DNA of 64,000 nt from Vreelandella sedimenti (GCF_013416325.1 NZ_JACCGK010000010.1:3766-67765); one strand, 5' to 3'; shown: positions 1 through 8,993, counted from the first letter of the stretch. Numbers and translations are program-made. Notes: generated by a model from the letters alone, not told the origin.

Positions 1-1521
1 CAAGTGAGTGCTGCTAATCGTGCAGAAACAAATCTAATGGAAATGCGGGTCAGGCTAGAGCGCATGTCACAGCACTACCGCAATGGCAACGAAAACTACG
101 CTGAGCAGGCGCTGGGAGACGCACTGGCGAGTTTGGAGAAATCTGACCAGCGTATTGCAGAGCTCTCTCGCCTTGAACTCCCGGCTGGTTCCGAGCGTCG
201 CCCACTGATCGATGCAATTGTCGATAGTTACCACCTTATTGTCACTGACACCTTAAGAAGTGATTTAGCCAACGAGCGCTATGAGACGCTGGACGAATAC
301 CGTGATCCCATGAATCAGAAGTTCTCCGGCTTTAGCACTGCGATCAGTAATTTTAATAATTATGCACTGAGCAGAGGCAACCAGGTTCTCTCGGAAGCAC
401 AGCGCGACAGCATCATTTTTGGTATTACCGTAGGCGTTCTCATTTTAACCGCGATTGTGCTCTATATTGTGGTACAAATAATGATTAATCGGCTCGTCAT
501 CAGCCCCCTACAGCGGGCAGTCAGCATTTGCGAAAACATTGCAAAGGGGGATTTGACCAGTCATATCGACGACCTAGGGCGTAACGAGATCGGCCGTCTT
601 TATGGTGCCATGGAGGATATGCAGGGGCGCCTGGAAGAGATGATCGGTACGCTCAATCAAAGTAGCGAAGCCGTCGCCTCTAGTTCAAAGCAAATTGCCA
701 GCGGCAGCCAAGACCTCGCCTCACGCACAGAACAACAAGCCGCAGCTTTGCAGCAAACCGCCGCGAGCATGGATGAAATTTCATCGATTGTGCGGCAAAA
801 CGCAGACACTGCCGGTCAAGCACAGCAATTGACCCAGGACGCCGCGCAACAGGCGAATAGTGGTAAGCAGGCATCTGAACGCACCAGCCTACTGATGCGG
901 GAATTAGAAGAGACCTCGCACAAAGTCCATGACATTATTCAGGTGATTGACTCGATCGCCTTTCAAACCAATATCCTGGCGTTGAATGCATCGGTAGAAG
1001 CTGCCCGGGCTGGCGAGCACGGCAGAGGCTTTGCGGTGGTGGCCAGCGAAGTTCGTTCATTAGCAACAAAGACCTCCACCTCATCGAAAGAAATACGCAC
1101 CATGATTGAAGATATCTCACAGCGTATTGTTGTCGGTGCGGAACAAGCAGCGAAAAATGGCCATGATATGGCAGAGATCAACGAAGCTATTCGTAAAGTG
1201 ACGGAAATGATGCAAGAGCTTGCTCTCGCCGCAAAGGAGCAGGAGTCGGGCATTAGCCAAGTCAGCACAGCCGTATCCCAGATGGACTCGGCGACCCAGG
1301 AAAATGTATCGCTGGTTGAAGAGACCAGCACCGCGTCAGCCTCACTCCAGGATGAAGCTACTCGTTTGGCCGAGTTAGTCACGACCTTCAAACTTAAGCG
1401 CGTAGCGCACGGTGGCTCGGAAACCCCCAGCGCCTCTTCATCACCGCAGGCACTTGCAGCGTCTAACGCTTATTCAGCTAGAAAACTGCCCAACGCCACA
1501 CCTGATTGGGAAGAGTTTTAA
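1..1521 (+). CDS. Methyl-accepting chemotaxis protein, 5' truncated by window edge
   Basis: This is a transmembrane chemoreceptor that controls CheA kinase in response to a periplasmic ligand. The reading frame is open to base 1 and starts inside the periplasmic helical bundle, so the first membrane segment and true start lie outside the window. Counting from codon 2, TM2 lies near residues 136-160, a HAMP domain near 162-214, and the signalling hairpin follows with the highly conserved tip (FQTNILALNASVEAARAGE) near residue 320. The protein ends in DWEEF, which fits the xWxxF tether used by CheR/CheB in Tar/Tsr-type receptors, so it is probably a high-abundance, methylatable receptor. The ligand cannot be read from the sequence. 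No che genes are in the window. Confidence 0.93.
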   Translation, partial: QVSAANRAETNLMEMRVRLERMSQHYRNGNENYAEQALGDALASLEKSDQRIAELSRLELPAGSERRPLIDAIVDSYHLIVTDTLRSDLANERYETLDEYRDPMNQKFSGFSTAISNFNNYALSRGNQVLSEAQRDSIIFGITVGVLILTAIVLYIVVQIMINRLVISPLQRAVSICENIAKGDLTSHIDDLGRNEIGRLYGAMEDMQGRLEEMIGTLNQSSEAVASSSKQIASGSQDLASRTEQQAAALQQTAASMDEISSIVRQNADTAGQAQQLTQDAAQQANSGKQASERTSLLMRELEETSHKVHDIIQVIDSIAFQTNILALNASVEAARAGEHGRGFAVVASEVRSLATKTSTSSKEIRTMIEDISQRIVVGAEQAAKNGHDMAEINEAIRKVTEMMQELALAAKEQESGISQVSTAVSQMDSATQENVSLVEETSTASASLQDEATRLAELVTTFKLKRVAHGGSETPSASSSPQALAASNAYSARKLPNATPDWEEF

Positions 1522-1532
1522 TTCACGCTTTT

Positions 1533-1556
1533 GGGCCAGCTTGGCTGGCCCTTTTT
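1533..1556 (+). terminator. Rho-independent terminator of the chemoreceptor gene
   Basis: A perfect 8-bp stem (GGGCCAGC / GCTGGCCC) with a TTG loop is followed by five T, 12 bases after the stop codon. Confidence 0.85.
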
Positions 1557-1693
1557 CCATTGGCCTTCCGCTCCATGTCATAAAAATTAGCGGCTCGTTA
1601 AATGCAAATATCGACAGAATACAACTTGCGAATGACGCCCTGTATGCAGCTAAAAGCAAAGGCAAACATCAGCGAGTGGTTCACAAGCCTTAG
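1553..1693 (+). pseudogene. Relic C-terminal end of a GGDEF (diguanylate cyclase) domain
   Basis: The frame downstream of the terminator reads FSIGLPLHV, then about 18 residues, then ANDALYAAKSKGKHQRVV before a stop. GGDEF domains end in just this way: a SIG(V/I)A strand followed by AD.ALY.AK..GRN. No start, RBS, GGDEF signature or upstream part is present, and the preceding frame runs into the chemoreceptor terminator. I read it as the leftover 3' end of a deleted diguanylate cyclase gene. The 3' end meets the convergent DUF1415 gene exactly at the stop codon. Confidence 0.5.
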
Positions 1694-2244
1694 TCGCTCA
1701 CGTCAAAACAGTGCTGCAACTGCTGCTCAACGGCGTCGCTGCCCATCGCCGTTAACTTAGCGACATTGCGCTCAGGAATCGCGTCGGTATCGCCATAAAA
1801 CTCAATCGCCTTTTCAACACTCTCTTCACGTAGCAGATGCACCATGGCATAGGGAGAGCGGTTGGTATAGTTGGCAGCGTCATCGGGCTCAGCCCCGTCG
1901 AAGCAGTAATCGGGATGAAAGGTGGCGAGCTGATAGACTCCTTCATATCCCTGATCAACAAGAATGCTTTCAGCCAGCTCAACAAAATCCAGGTAGTGAT
2001 CAAAGCTTTTAAAAAGCGTTGGAAATACCAGCAGCGTCGTTTCAGTTTCAGGGTGTTCATCCAGCCACTCTACCTCGACCATCAATTCTTCAAGCGCCAC
2101 TTCAATTTTTTTAGAGCGCACAACTTCAACGCGGATGGCTTCACGCGCTAGCTCCCGCTGAGCGAACGGGCAAATATCGTGGGCGACAATGAAGGTGCGC
2201 ACCCAGTTCAGCGTTTGCGCAACTATTTGGTTATCTGCGTACAT
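1690..2244 (-). CDS. DUF1415 family protein
   Basis: This is a conserved cytoplasmic protein of about 184 residues with no established function. The family is recognised by the N-terminal TLNWVRTFIVAHDICPFA segment, a central LLVFP strand and the motif FHPDYCFDG, and by the NRSPYAMVHLLRE segment; the whole length matches the family. I chose the ATG at 2244 because AGAGGG lies seven bases upstream; an in-frame ATG 13 codons earlier has no visible ribosome site. The gene is alone and convergent with the GGDEF relic. Conserved Cys and His residues suggest metal or redox chemistry, but that is inference only. Confidence 0.8.
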   Translation of the reverse strand: MYADNQIVAQTLNWVRTFIVAHDICPFAQRELAREAIRVEVVRSKKIEVALEELMVEVEWLDEHPETETTLLVFPTLFKSFDHYLDFVELAESILVDQGYEGVYQLATFHPDYCFDGAEPDDAANYTNRSPYAMVHLLREESVEKAIEFYGDTDAIPERNVAKLTAMGSDAVEQQLQHCFDVSD

Positions 2245-2305
2245 AGCACCCTCTTTACTTATCGGGTCGGCGATGACCGACACACTGTGCGCAGCAGTTT
2301 ACCAA

Positions 2306-3001
2306 CTACATATGCTCTTGGTAGCGCTTCAAGGCGACTTCATAGGATTTATGGATATGGTCGTCCATTAATTCACGCGCTGCTTTAGCATCCCGCTGCA
2401 GCGCCAGCTCCACCAGTTGATGATGCTGCTCGTCCAGCTCTTGGCGTATCGTCGGCATTTTTGGCCCCAAACGTCGGTAGCGATCAAACTGGTCATGTAA
2501 CTGCTCAATAAAACGCAATAACCAGACTGACCCACACGGCGCCACTAGGGTGCGGTGGAACTGAGTATGCAGATGCTCCCACTCTTCGCCTTTATCCAGG
2601 GTTATATCGGCCCGTTTCAGGCGATGCGCAGCGGCAAGCAAATCGGCCTCCCAAAGCGAGTCACCGTTGGCAATAGCTCGCTCTAGCGCCATCCCTTCCA
2701 TTTCCAGGCGCATTTGAGCAATATCATCCAATTCATCCCGCGATAGCTTTGGCACCCGAAAGCCGCGCTGGTTCTCCTGCACTAGCAACCCATAAGCCGC
2801 CAATCTATTGAGCGCTTCTCGCAGTGGGCTCAAACCGACTTGATAGCGCTCTTTGAGCGCATTGATAGCGAGCTTTTCACCGGCCACAAAACGCCCACCC
2901 ACCAAATCCTTGCGTAAATGATCAAACACACGACTTGATGCGGTACCTGCTGGCCCCACTGGCCCTACTGACTTGGCTGACGTAGGTAGATAATTATTCA
3001 T
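2306..3001 (-). CDS. GntR-family (FCD/FadR-like) transcriptional regulator
   Basis: This is a DNA-binding repressor or activator with an N-terminal winged helix (FDHLRKDLVGGRFVAGEKL, then LSPLREALNRL) and a C-terminal all-helical FCD ligand domain with the usual metal-binding pattern (D/E and three His, including HTQFHR and DEQHHQLVE). The ATG at 3001 is preferred, with AGGA seven bases upstream; a GTG one codon earlier is possible. It is divergent from the CHR-TTT-GGT gene run across a 180-bp spacer containing a good promoter, so that run is its likely target. FCD regulators usually bind small organic acids, which suits a TTT transporter neighbour. The effector is unknown. Confidence 0.85.
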   Translation of the reverse strand: MNNYLPTSAKSVGPVGPAGTASSRVFDHLRKDLVGGRFVAGEKLAINALKERYQVGLSPLREALNRLAAYGLLVQENQRGFRVPKLSRDELDDIAQMRLEMEGMALERAIANGDSLWEADLLAAAHRLKRADITLDKGEEWEHLHTQFHRTLVAPCGSVWLLRFIEQLHDQFDRYRRLGPKMPTIRQELDEQHHQLVELALQRDAKAARELMDDHIHKSYEVALKRYQEHM

Positions 3002-3052
3002 CACGATGTCCTTTGTTCATCTCAGCTCCCGCTGTCCATTCTGTTTTGACTG

Positions 3053-3081
3053 TTGACGTTGGGTCGGGCACTACCTATATT
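3053..3081 (+). promoter_or_regulatory. Predicted sigma-70 promoter for the CHR-TTT-GGT run
   Basis: TTGACG at 3053-3058 and TATATT at 3076-3081 are separated by 17 bp, about 100 bp ahead of the first CHR gene and just upstream of the divergent GntR gene. The spacer has no other comparable match. Confidence 0.55.
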
Positions 3082-3182
3082 CTATTTTAGACAAGATAAT
3101 CGATTTTTTAACCTACAAACGATAAATAAGGTCTAGGTATGCTTCTGATCTCCTCCTCCTTGGCTTCGCGGGATATGCATCA

Positions 3183-3752
3183 ATGACACCACCCGCCACC
3201 TCCTGGCAACTTTTCTGGGCCTTTTTCCGCGTCGGCATCTTTGGTTTCGGTGGCGGCCCCGCCATGATCCCATTAGTGCGCGCCGAGGTCGTCACCCGTC
3301 ACCACTGGCTCACCGATGAGGAATTCGCCGATGTATTGGCGATTGGTAATACCTTACCCGGCCCCATTGCCACCAAGATGCCCGGCTATATTGGCTATCG
3401 TGTAGGTGGAGTCGTCGGATGTATTGCGGCCGTCATTGCTATTATTGTCCCGATGATTGTGGCGATGATTGTCATGTTAGGCATTTTCAGTCGCTACCGC
3501 GATGTGACTTGGATTCGCGGCATGGGCCAAGCCGTGGTGCCGGTGGTCATGGTGATGATGGCGCAGCTCACCTGGGACTTTTTTGATAAATCCCAGGCCG
3601 CTCTTGGCTGGCTGGTCAGCATTGCAATGGCCATCATTGCCGCCGGGCTAATCTACTGGCTTGGCATTCACCCAGGCTGGGTGATTGGCGCCATTCTACT
3701 TGCTGCCCTCCTGCGCCCTACCGGTAAGAAAAAAGCGGAGGGGACGGCATGA
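3183..3752 (+). CDS. Short-chain CHR (chromate-transporter family) protein, first half
   Basis: This is a membrane protein of 189 residues with one CHR domain, half the size of classical ChrA. Visible hallmarks are FFRVGIFGFGGGPAMIPL at residues 14-31 and GNTLPGPIATKMPGYIGY near 57-74, followed by about four hydrophobic segments. Short-chain CHR proteins work as pairs of oppositely oriented halves, and the next gene is the second half, overlapping by four bases (ATGA). The start ATG has no strong ribosome site, so the start is less certain. Chromate efflux is the family name, but the neighbours (TTT transporter, gamma-glutamyltransferase) make another anion or an organic acid quite possible. 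Confidence 0.85.
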   Translation: MTPPATSWQLFWAFFRVGIFGFGGGPAMIPLVRAEVVTRHHWLTDEEFADVLAIGNTLPGPIATKMPGYIGYRVGGVVGCIAAVIAIIVPMIVAMIVMLGIFSRYRDVTWIRGMGQAVVPVVMVMMAQLTWDFFDKSQAALGWLVSIAMAIIAAGLIYWLGIHPGWVIGAILLAALLRPTGKKKAEGTA

Positions 3753-4279
3753 TTTATTGGGATCTCTTCTTAGCCTTTTTTATCCCGAACATTATCGGCT
3801 ATGGCGGCGGCCCGGCCATTATTCCACTGATTGAGGCCGAAGTGGTTGGCCGTTATGGTTGGATGACCGCACAAACCTTCGCGGAAACATTAGCCCTCGG
3901 CAATGCTTTACCTAGCCCTATTGCTACCAAAATGGCCGGCTATGTGGGCTATGAAGTAGCCGGTATTGGTGGTGCCTTCATCGCAGTGGCTGCCACAGTG
4001 ATCCCTACGCTGCTACTCATGTTAGGCGCGTTAGGGTTGCTCTACCGTCATCGTGATTCCCCTCGGGTGAAGCGCATGAGCCAATGGGTGCGCCCAGTCA
4101 TCGCCATGATGATGGCCTGGCTTACCTTGGGATTTCTGCTCGAAAGCCTTGATACCAGCGGAGCGATTCATACCCTGATCATTGGCACAGCCGCCGCTAT
4201 AGCACTGATTCGCTTTAACACGCACCCCGCCTTTGTGGTTATGGGCGCCCTGGTTTATGGAGGGCTTATTATTCCGTAA
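3749..4279 (+). CDS. Short-chain CHR (chromate-transporter family) protein, second half
   Basis: This 176-residue CHR half-protein has the same hallmarks as its neighbour (FFIPNIIGYGGGPAIIPL near residue 10 and GNALPSPIATKMAGYVGY near 53), and hydrophobic helices fill the rest. It overlaps the first half by four bases and has GGAGGGG eight bases upstream, so translation is coupled and the two subunits should be made together as a heterodimer. Its partner differs in the first motif (FRVGIFGFGG against FIPNIIGYGG), the usual sign that the two halves are specialised and not redundant. See the first half for doubts about the substrate. Confidence 0.85.
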   Translation: MIYWDLFLAFFIPNIIGYGGGPAIIPLIEAEVVGRYGWMTAQTFAETLALGNALPSPIATKMAGYVGYEVAGIGGAFIAVAATVIPTLLLMLGALGLLYRHRDSPRVKRMSQWVRPVIAMMMAWLTLGFLLESLDTSGAIHTLIIGTAAAIALIRFNTHPAFVVMGALVYGGLIIP

Positions 4280-4366
4280 AGATAACTCAAACTTTACAAA
4301 AACTTATAAGTAACACCACTCAACACGCCAAAACTCACAACAATTCATGGATCAATGGGGTAAACA

Positions 4367-5317
4367 ATGACACTTAAATCGCTATTCACTACCACCGCCT
4401 TAGCAGCAGCACTTTCTATACCCGCCTTTGCAACAGCTGCTGATAATTATCCTGAAAAGCCAATCGAATTTATTGTGCCCTGGGGGCCAGGTGGCGGCAG
4501 CGACTTGCTAATGCGTTTGGTAAGCAAACATCTTGAAACAGAGTTAGGCCAAGCGGTGCCTGTGATTAATATGCCTGGAGCAAGTGGAACGGTAGGACTG
4601 CGTGAAGCCTCCCGCCGAGATAGCGATGGATACACTATTTCGCAAATACATGAAGGTTTGCTGATCGCGCATCATTCGGGGGTGACAGACCTCAACTGGG
4701 ACGATTTTGATGTCGTTTCCATGATGACCAGCGATAACTCGGCCATCGTAGTAAATGCCGATACTGGTTGGGAAACACTCGATGACATGCTCGAAGATGT
4801 CACCTCAAACCCAGGTGAGTATCGGATGGGCGTTACATTAGGTGGTATCCCACACTTATGGGCAGTGCAATTTGAAGAATCCACGGGCACTCAGTTCGGC
4901 TATGTGGGGTATGAAGGGACTGGAGAGAGGTTACGTGCGCTCGCAGGTGGGCATATCACAGTGGCTATAGAGGACTATTACTCAGCACGCGCCTTCGTAG
5001 AAAATGGCGATTTGAACGTGTTAGCAGCGGCTACTTCTGAACGCATTGAAGAGCTGCCTGATACACCTACACTTAAAGAACTGGGGCATGATCTTGAGTT
5101 TTTAGTTACTCGTGGGGTTGTTGTGCCCAAAGGAACACCCGAGTCGGTCGTTTCAACACTGGAAAGTGCGCTTAAAAATGTCGCTAATAGTGAAGGATTT
5201 AAAACCGACATTGGGAATGTAGGCGGCACAGTGCGTTACCTTAACAGAGAAGACTATACCGCTTATTTAGAGCGTAATAATGAGTTCATTGAAAACAACG
5301 CCCACCTCCTTAATTAA
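4367..5317 (+). CDS. tctC: Tripartite tricarboxylate transporter substrate-binding protein (TctC/Bug family)
   Basis: This is a periplasmic binding protein that delivers a carboxylate to the TctAB permease. A Sec signal peptide (MTLKSLFTTTALAAALSIPAFATA) is followed by the Bug-family start YPEKPIEFIVPWGPGGGSD and the conserved PGASG turn near residue 68. The length of 316 residues is normal. It lies 27 bp ahead of tctB and 88 bp after the CHR pair, so it may have its own leader but most likely belongs to the same transcript. Bug proteins bind citrate, glutamate, aspartate, nicotinate or similar acids; the adjacent gamma-glutamyltransferase suggests an amino-acid-derived ligand, which is inference. 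Confidence 0.9.
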   Translation: MTLKSLFTTTALAAALSIPAFATAADNYPEKPIEFIVPWGPGGGSDLLMRLVSKHLETELGQAVPVINMPGASGTVGLREASRRDSDGYTISQIHEGLLIAHHSGVTDLNWDDFDVVSMMTSDNSAIVVNADTGWETLDDMLEDVTSNPGEYRMGVTLGGIPHLWAVQFEESTGTQFGYVGYEGTGERLRALAGGHITVAIEDYYSARAFVENGDLNVLAAATSERIEELPDTPTLKELGHDLEFLVTRGVVVPKGTPESVVSTLESALKNVANSEGFKTDIGNVGGTVRYLNREDYTAYLERNNEFIENNAHLLN

Positions 5318-5344
5318 GGTAACGTTGTGCTTTAGGAGGTTTTT

Positions 5345-5842
5345 ATGGAGCGCAGAAGCGCAGAGACAGCTCTAATCCCGGCGTTACAAGTGCTGTCTTA
5401 CCTTTTCATCGCCCTCGGTGCTTTATTCATGGCCTTCAAGGCCGGCTCATTGCCGGCCTCTCGTTGGGAACCCATGAGTGCAGGTACTTTCCCACAAATT
5501 ATCTTTTTCAGTATTGCAATTTTATGCGGCATGGCAGTTATCTTTGAACTCTCCAAACACGGCTTACCGCGTACAACCTTTTGCATTGCCTGGAGAAGAC
5601 TAACCGCACTTAAAGCCGTCATCATCAACCTGGTGCTATTTACTGTGTATATGATAGCAATGCCTATTGCTGGATTTATTATCAGCACTTTTGTGTATCT
5701 GCTTACTACACAGCTTTACCTAGCCCCCAGGAAGGCTACTACCGTAGTGCTTGCCATTTTCGTCGCCATTCTCTTTTCTGCTGGGCCTTACTATTTATTT
5801 TCTGAGGCCTTCAACATCTACCTTCCTCGTGCTCAATGGTAA
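5345..5842 (+). CDS. tctB: Tripartite tricarboxylate transporter small permease (TctB)
   Basis: This is a 165-residue inner-membrane protein with four predicted helices, matching TctB in size and position between tctC and tctA. It shows the loosely conserved SRWEPMSAGTFPQIIF segment after TM1, which is typical of the family, and hydrophobic stretches near residues 13-32, 50-65, 83-105 and 130-150. AGGAGG is perfectly placed six bases ahead of the start. tctA follows after eight bases. TctB is poorly conserved overall, so the assignment rests as much on the gene order as on its sequence. Confidence 0.85.
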   Translation: MERRSAETALIPALQVLSYLFIALGALFMAFKAGSLPASRWEPMSAGTFPQIIFFSIAILCGMAVIFELSKHGLPRTTFCIAWRRLTALKAVIINLVLFTVYMIAMPIAGFIISTFVYLLTTQLYLAPRKATTVVLAIFVAILFSAGPYYLFSEAFNIYLPRAQW

Positions 5843-5850
5843 TGTGATCT

Positions 5851-7377
5851 ATGACTGATGCTTTCCTCGTAGCGCTAGGGGGCGTGACCGAGCCCTATAC
5901 GCTATTACTCATGGCAGTAGCGACTTTTGCAGGTATTGTTGCCGCCGCAATACCCGGCTTTACGATTACCATGGCCATAGTCCTTACGTTGCCTCTTACA
6001 TTTGCCATGCCTCCCATGCAGGGCATTGCGGTCATGCTATCTGTCTACGTAGGTGGACTAAGCGGTGGCTTATTTAGTGCCGCTCTGCTGGGCATCCCAG
6101 GCACGCCCTCATCAGTTGCAACCACCTTTGATGCCTTCCCTATGGCTCGACAAGGTCATCCTGGGAAAGCACTATCCTTGGGATTATTTGCTTCATTCGT
6201 GGGCTCTATTATTTCTATTGCTGTGCTGATCGTGGCTGCGCCTCCACTCGCGCTTCTAGCGGTTAAGTTAGGACCCTGGGAATATTTTGCGCTTATTATT
6301 TTTGCTTTGACTGTCATAGCAAGCCTAGTGGGTGACTCTCTTATCAGGGGACTAATCGCGGGTCTAATCGGGATCGGCATCGCCACTATTGGGCCTGACC
6401 CACTCATGGGGCGCGAGCGTTTTACCTTTGGCTATGAAATCCTGACCGCGGGCATACCGTTCCTGGTTGTATTAATAGGCATGTACGCCATGAGCCAGCT
6501 ACTCTCCGAATTAGAGCCTGCCGCCGGAGACAAACAGCCCTCTTCTGGCGCATTAATCAGTGGAGATATGCGCCCTCACCTTTGGCAAACCATAAAAGAC
6601 ATCTTATTGAAGCCCGCCAATGTTATACGCTCATCATTGCTCGGTGTGTTTATTGGTGCAGTACCCGGTGCAGGTAGCTCAATTTCTAATCTATTAGCTT
6701 ACGACCAAGCTAAACGAGCGTCTAAGCACCCAGAAACTTTTGGTAAGGGTGAACCACAGGGCGTTGTTGCTTCTGAGTCAGGCAACTCATCAACGGTAGG
6801 CGGCAGCTTAATACCATTGATAGCGTTAGGCATACCAGGGTCTCCCGCCGATGCAGTTCTCATGGCAGCCATCATGGTACACGGCATCAGCATTGGCCCG
6901 CGCTTAATACTTGATCATCCCGACTTGGTTTACAGCATGTTTATTGCCATGGCGATAGCTTCTGTCTTCATGCTGTTAATAGGCGTTATTTTAATGAGGG
7001 CTTTTTTACGCCTACTAAATGTACCTAAGTATATTGTTGTTCCCGTTGTATTAGCCTGCTGTGCAATTGGTACTTACACCCTGAACAACCGCTTATCCGA
7101 CCTTTATCTACTTGCCTGCATTGGTGCAGTGGGATATCTGCTTAAAAAACTGGATTATCCGCTAGCACCTCTTGTACTTGGCGTTGTATTGGGCCCTATA
7201 GCAGAAACCAACTTAAGACGGGCCTTCCAGACAAGCACTGACTGGACGCTCTTCTTCACTCGGCCAATATCAGCGCTGCTGCTTACACTGGCGGTTGTTT
7301 CTGTGATTTACAGTATTTATAGCTATATGAAACAGCGCCGCCTAATGGCTCACCGTCTAGATGCTACATCTAAATAG
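5851..7377 (+). CDS. tctA: Tripartite tricarboxylate transporter large permease (TctA)
   Basis: This is the 508-residue main channel subunit of the TTT transporter, with about twelve membrane helices. TctA hallmarks are clear: the early VAAAIPGFTITMAIVLTLPL and GLSGGLFSAALLGIPGTPSS stretches (around residues 30-95), and the internal repeat GAVPGAGSSISNLLAYDQAK near 270 with LGIPGSPADAVLMAA near 330. It uses an ion gradient to import the acid captured by TctC. It ends eight bases before the gamma-glutamyltransferase gene, so uptake and hydrolysis are probably co-expressed. Confidence 0.92.
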   Translation: MTDAFLVALGGVTEPYTLLLMAVATFAGIVAAAIPGFTITMAIVLTLPLTFAMPPMQGIAVMLSVYVGGLSGGLFSAALLGIPGTPSSVATTFDAFPMARQGHPGKALSLGLFASFVGSIISIAVLIVAAPPLALLAVKLGPWEYFALIIFALTVIASLVGDSLIRGLIAGLIGIGIATIGPDPLMGRERFTFGYEILTAGIPFLVVLIGMYAMSQLLSELEPAAGDKQPSSGALISGDMRPHLWQTIKDILLKPANVIRSSLLGVFIGAVPGAGSSISNLLAYDQAKRASKHPETFGKGEPQGVVASESGNSSTVGGSLIPLIALGIPGSPADAVLMAAIMVHGISIGPRLILDHPDLVYSMFIAMAIASVFMLLIGVILMRAFLRLLNVPKYIVVPVVLACCAIGTYTLNNRLSDLYLLACIGAVGYLLKKLDYPLAPLVLGVVLGPIAETNLRRAFQTSTDWTLFFTRPISALLLTLAVVSVIYSIYSYMKQRRLMAHRLDATSK

Positions 7378-7385
7378 GAATCACA

Positions 7386-8993
7386 ATGCATACTGACCCA
7401 CACTATTACCCTTCCGCCTCACGCCGTATGGTCACGTTTGGAAAACGTGGAATGATCGCTACGTCTCAGTCGCTTGCTGCACAAGTCGGCATAGATATGT
7501 TACGAAAAGGTGGCAATGCCATTGATGCTGCCATTGCTACAGCTGCTGCTTTAACCGTCGTTGAGCCAACCTCTAATGGTATTGGTAGCGATGCTTTTGC
7601 TCTTGTGTGGGTAAAAGGTGAGCTACATGGCCTCAATGCTAGCGGCCCTGCGCCAAAGAGTATTTCATGTGATGCCGTCAAGGCCCTGGGTCATGAGGAA
7701 ATGCCCGCCCATGGATTAGTGCCAGTCACAGTACCCGGTGCGCCAGGCGCCTGGGCAGCGCTTTCAAAGCGTTTTGGTAAACTGCCTTTTGAGCAGCTGT
7801 TAGCGCCAGCAATAGAATTAGCTGACGAAGGTTTTGCTGTATCAGCAGTAGCCAGCCAACTCTGGAAAAGTGCAGAAGAGCGTTATGGAAAATACGGGAC
7901 AGATGAATTTTCCTCCTGGTTTACGCACTTCACTCCCAATGGGCAGGCTCCCAAAGCAGGCGATATTTGGCGCTCTCCTGATATGGCAAAAACGCTGCGT
8001 GAAATTGCCAATAGCCATGCGGATGCGTTTTATCAAGGCAGCCTAGCGAATGCGATGGATGCCTTTTCACGTCAGCATGGCGGCTTCTTACGCAAAGAAG
8101 ATTTACAAGCTTTCACACCAGAATGGGTCAAACCCATAAGTGTCCGATATCGCGGCCATGATATTTGGGAAATTCCTCCCAACGGCAGCGGATTAATTGT
8201 GCTTCAAGCCTTGGGTATTCTTGAATCTTTAGGCGAACAGTCAAATGATCAGATAGACACTATCCACCGCCGGATAGAGGCTACAAAACTTGGTTACGTA
8301 GACGGCTTAAACTACATTACTGAACGCTCATCTATGCAACCGAGCGTTGAGCAGATGCTATCGAATGAGTACCTTTCGCAACGCGCAGAGCTTATTGGCC
8401 AAGACGCCATTGACCCCATTCATGGCAATCCATTAAAGGGGGGCACCGTTTACCTGGCAACCGCTGATGATGAAGGTAATATGGTGTCATTCATTCAAAG
8501 CAACTTTGAAGGCTTTGGCTCTGGCATCGTAGTGCCGGGTACTGGCATTAGCCTGCAAAACCGTGGCTGGTCGTTCTCCCTCGACCCGCAGCACCCCAAC
8601 GCACTAGCCCCCGGCAAGCGCACCTACCACACCATCATCCCAGGCTTTATTACTAAAGATAACCAAGCCGTTGGGCCGTTTGGCGTGATGGGTGGCTATA
8701 TGCAGCCCCAGGGCCATGTGCAGGTGGTAACGGCGATGCTTGAGGATCAACTGAATCCTCAGGCGGCGCTGGATATGCCGCGTTGGAAATGGACCAAAGG
8801 CAAAACCATCGAAGTTGAAGCCGACTTCCCCAATCACTTAGCGCTTGCCCTGGCACGCCGCGGCCACGACATCGTTAAAGTCGCCGATTCAATCAGCTTT
8901 GGCCGTGGCCAAATCATTCTGCGCGATCCTGACACCGGCGTACTCCAAGGGGGCACCGAGCCACGCACCGATGGGGCTGTGCTCCCCTGGTAA
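7386..8993 (+). CDS. Gamma-glutamyltransferase family protein (Ntn hydrolase), cytoplasmic type
   Basis: This 535-residue enzyme would cleave gamma-glutamyl bonds. It should self-process into two subunits at Thr354 in GGTVYLATAD, the position of the catalytic N-terminal threonine in this family. Supporting segments are GGNAIDAAIATAAAL near residue 42, the PGAPGAWAAL stretch near 117, and FGSGIVVPGTGI and VMGGYMQPQGHVQV in the small subunit. There is no signal peptide, unlike periplasmic Ggt, so it resembles YwrD-type cytoplasmic members acting on an imported compound. It is the last gene of the tct run, eight bases after tctA. An acylase role on other amide substrates is the main alternative. 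Confidence 0.88.
   Translation: MHTDPHYYPSASRRMVTFGKRGMIATSQSLAAQVGIDMLRKGGNAIDAAIATAAALTVVEPTSNGIGSDAFALVWVKGELHGLNASGPAPKSISCDAVKALGHEEMPAHGLVPVTVPGAPGAWAALSKRFGKLPFEQLLAPAIELADEGFAVSAVASQLWKSAEERYGKYGTDEFSSWFTHFTPNGQAPKAGDIWRSPDMAKTLREIANSHADAFYQGSLANAMDAFSRQHGGFLRKEDLQAFTPEWVKPISVRYRGHDIWEIPPNGSGLIVLQALGILESLGEQSNDQIDTIHRRIEATKLGYVDGLNYITERSSMQPSVEQMLSNEYLSQRAELIGQDAIDPIHGNPLKGGTVYLATADDEGNMVSFIQSNFEGFGSGIVVPGTGISLQNRGWSFSLDPQHPNALAPGKRTYHTIIPGFITKDNQAVGPFGVMGGYMQPQGHVQVVTAMLEDQLNPQAALDMPRWKWTKGKTIEVEADFPNHLALALARRGHDIVKVADSISFGRGQIILRDPDTGVLQGGTEPRTDGAVLPW

Noticed and set aside
963..1391. Long antisense frames over both chemoreceptor signalling domains (also 12265-12702)
   Set aside because: They mirror the codon pattern of the sense gene, lack ribosome sites and match no protein type.
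3183..4279. Chromate resistance operon
   Set aside because: CHR domains are certain, but no chrB or other metal gene is near and the neighbours concern organic acids, so the function is left open.
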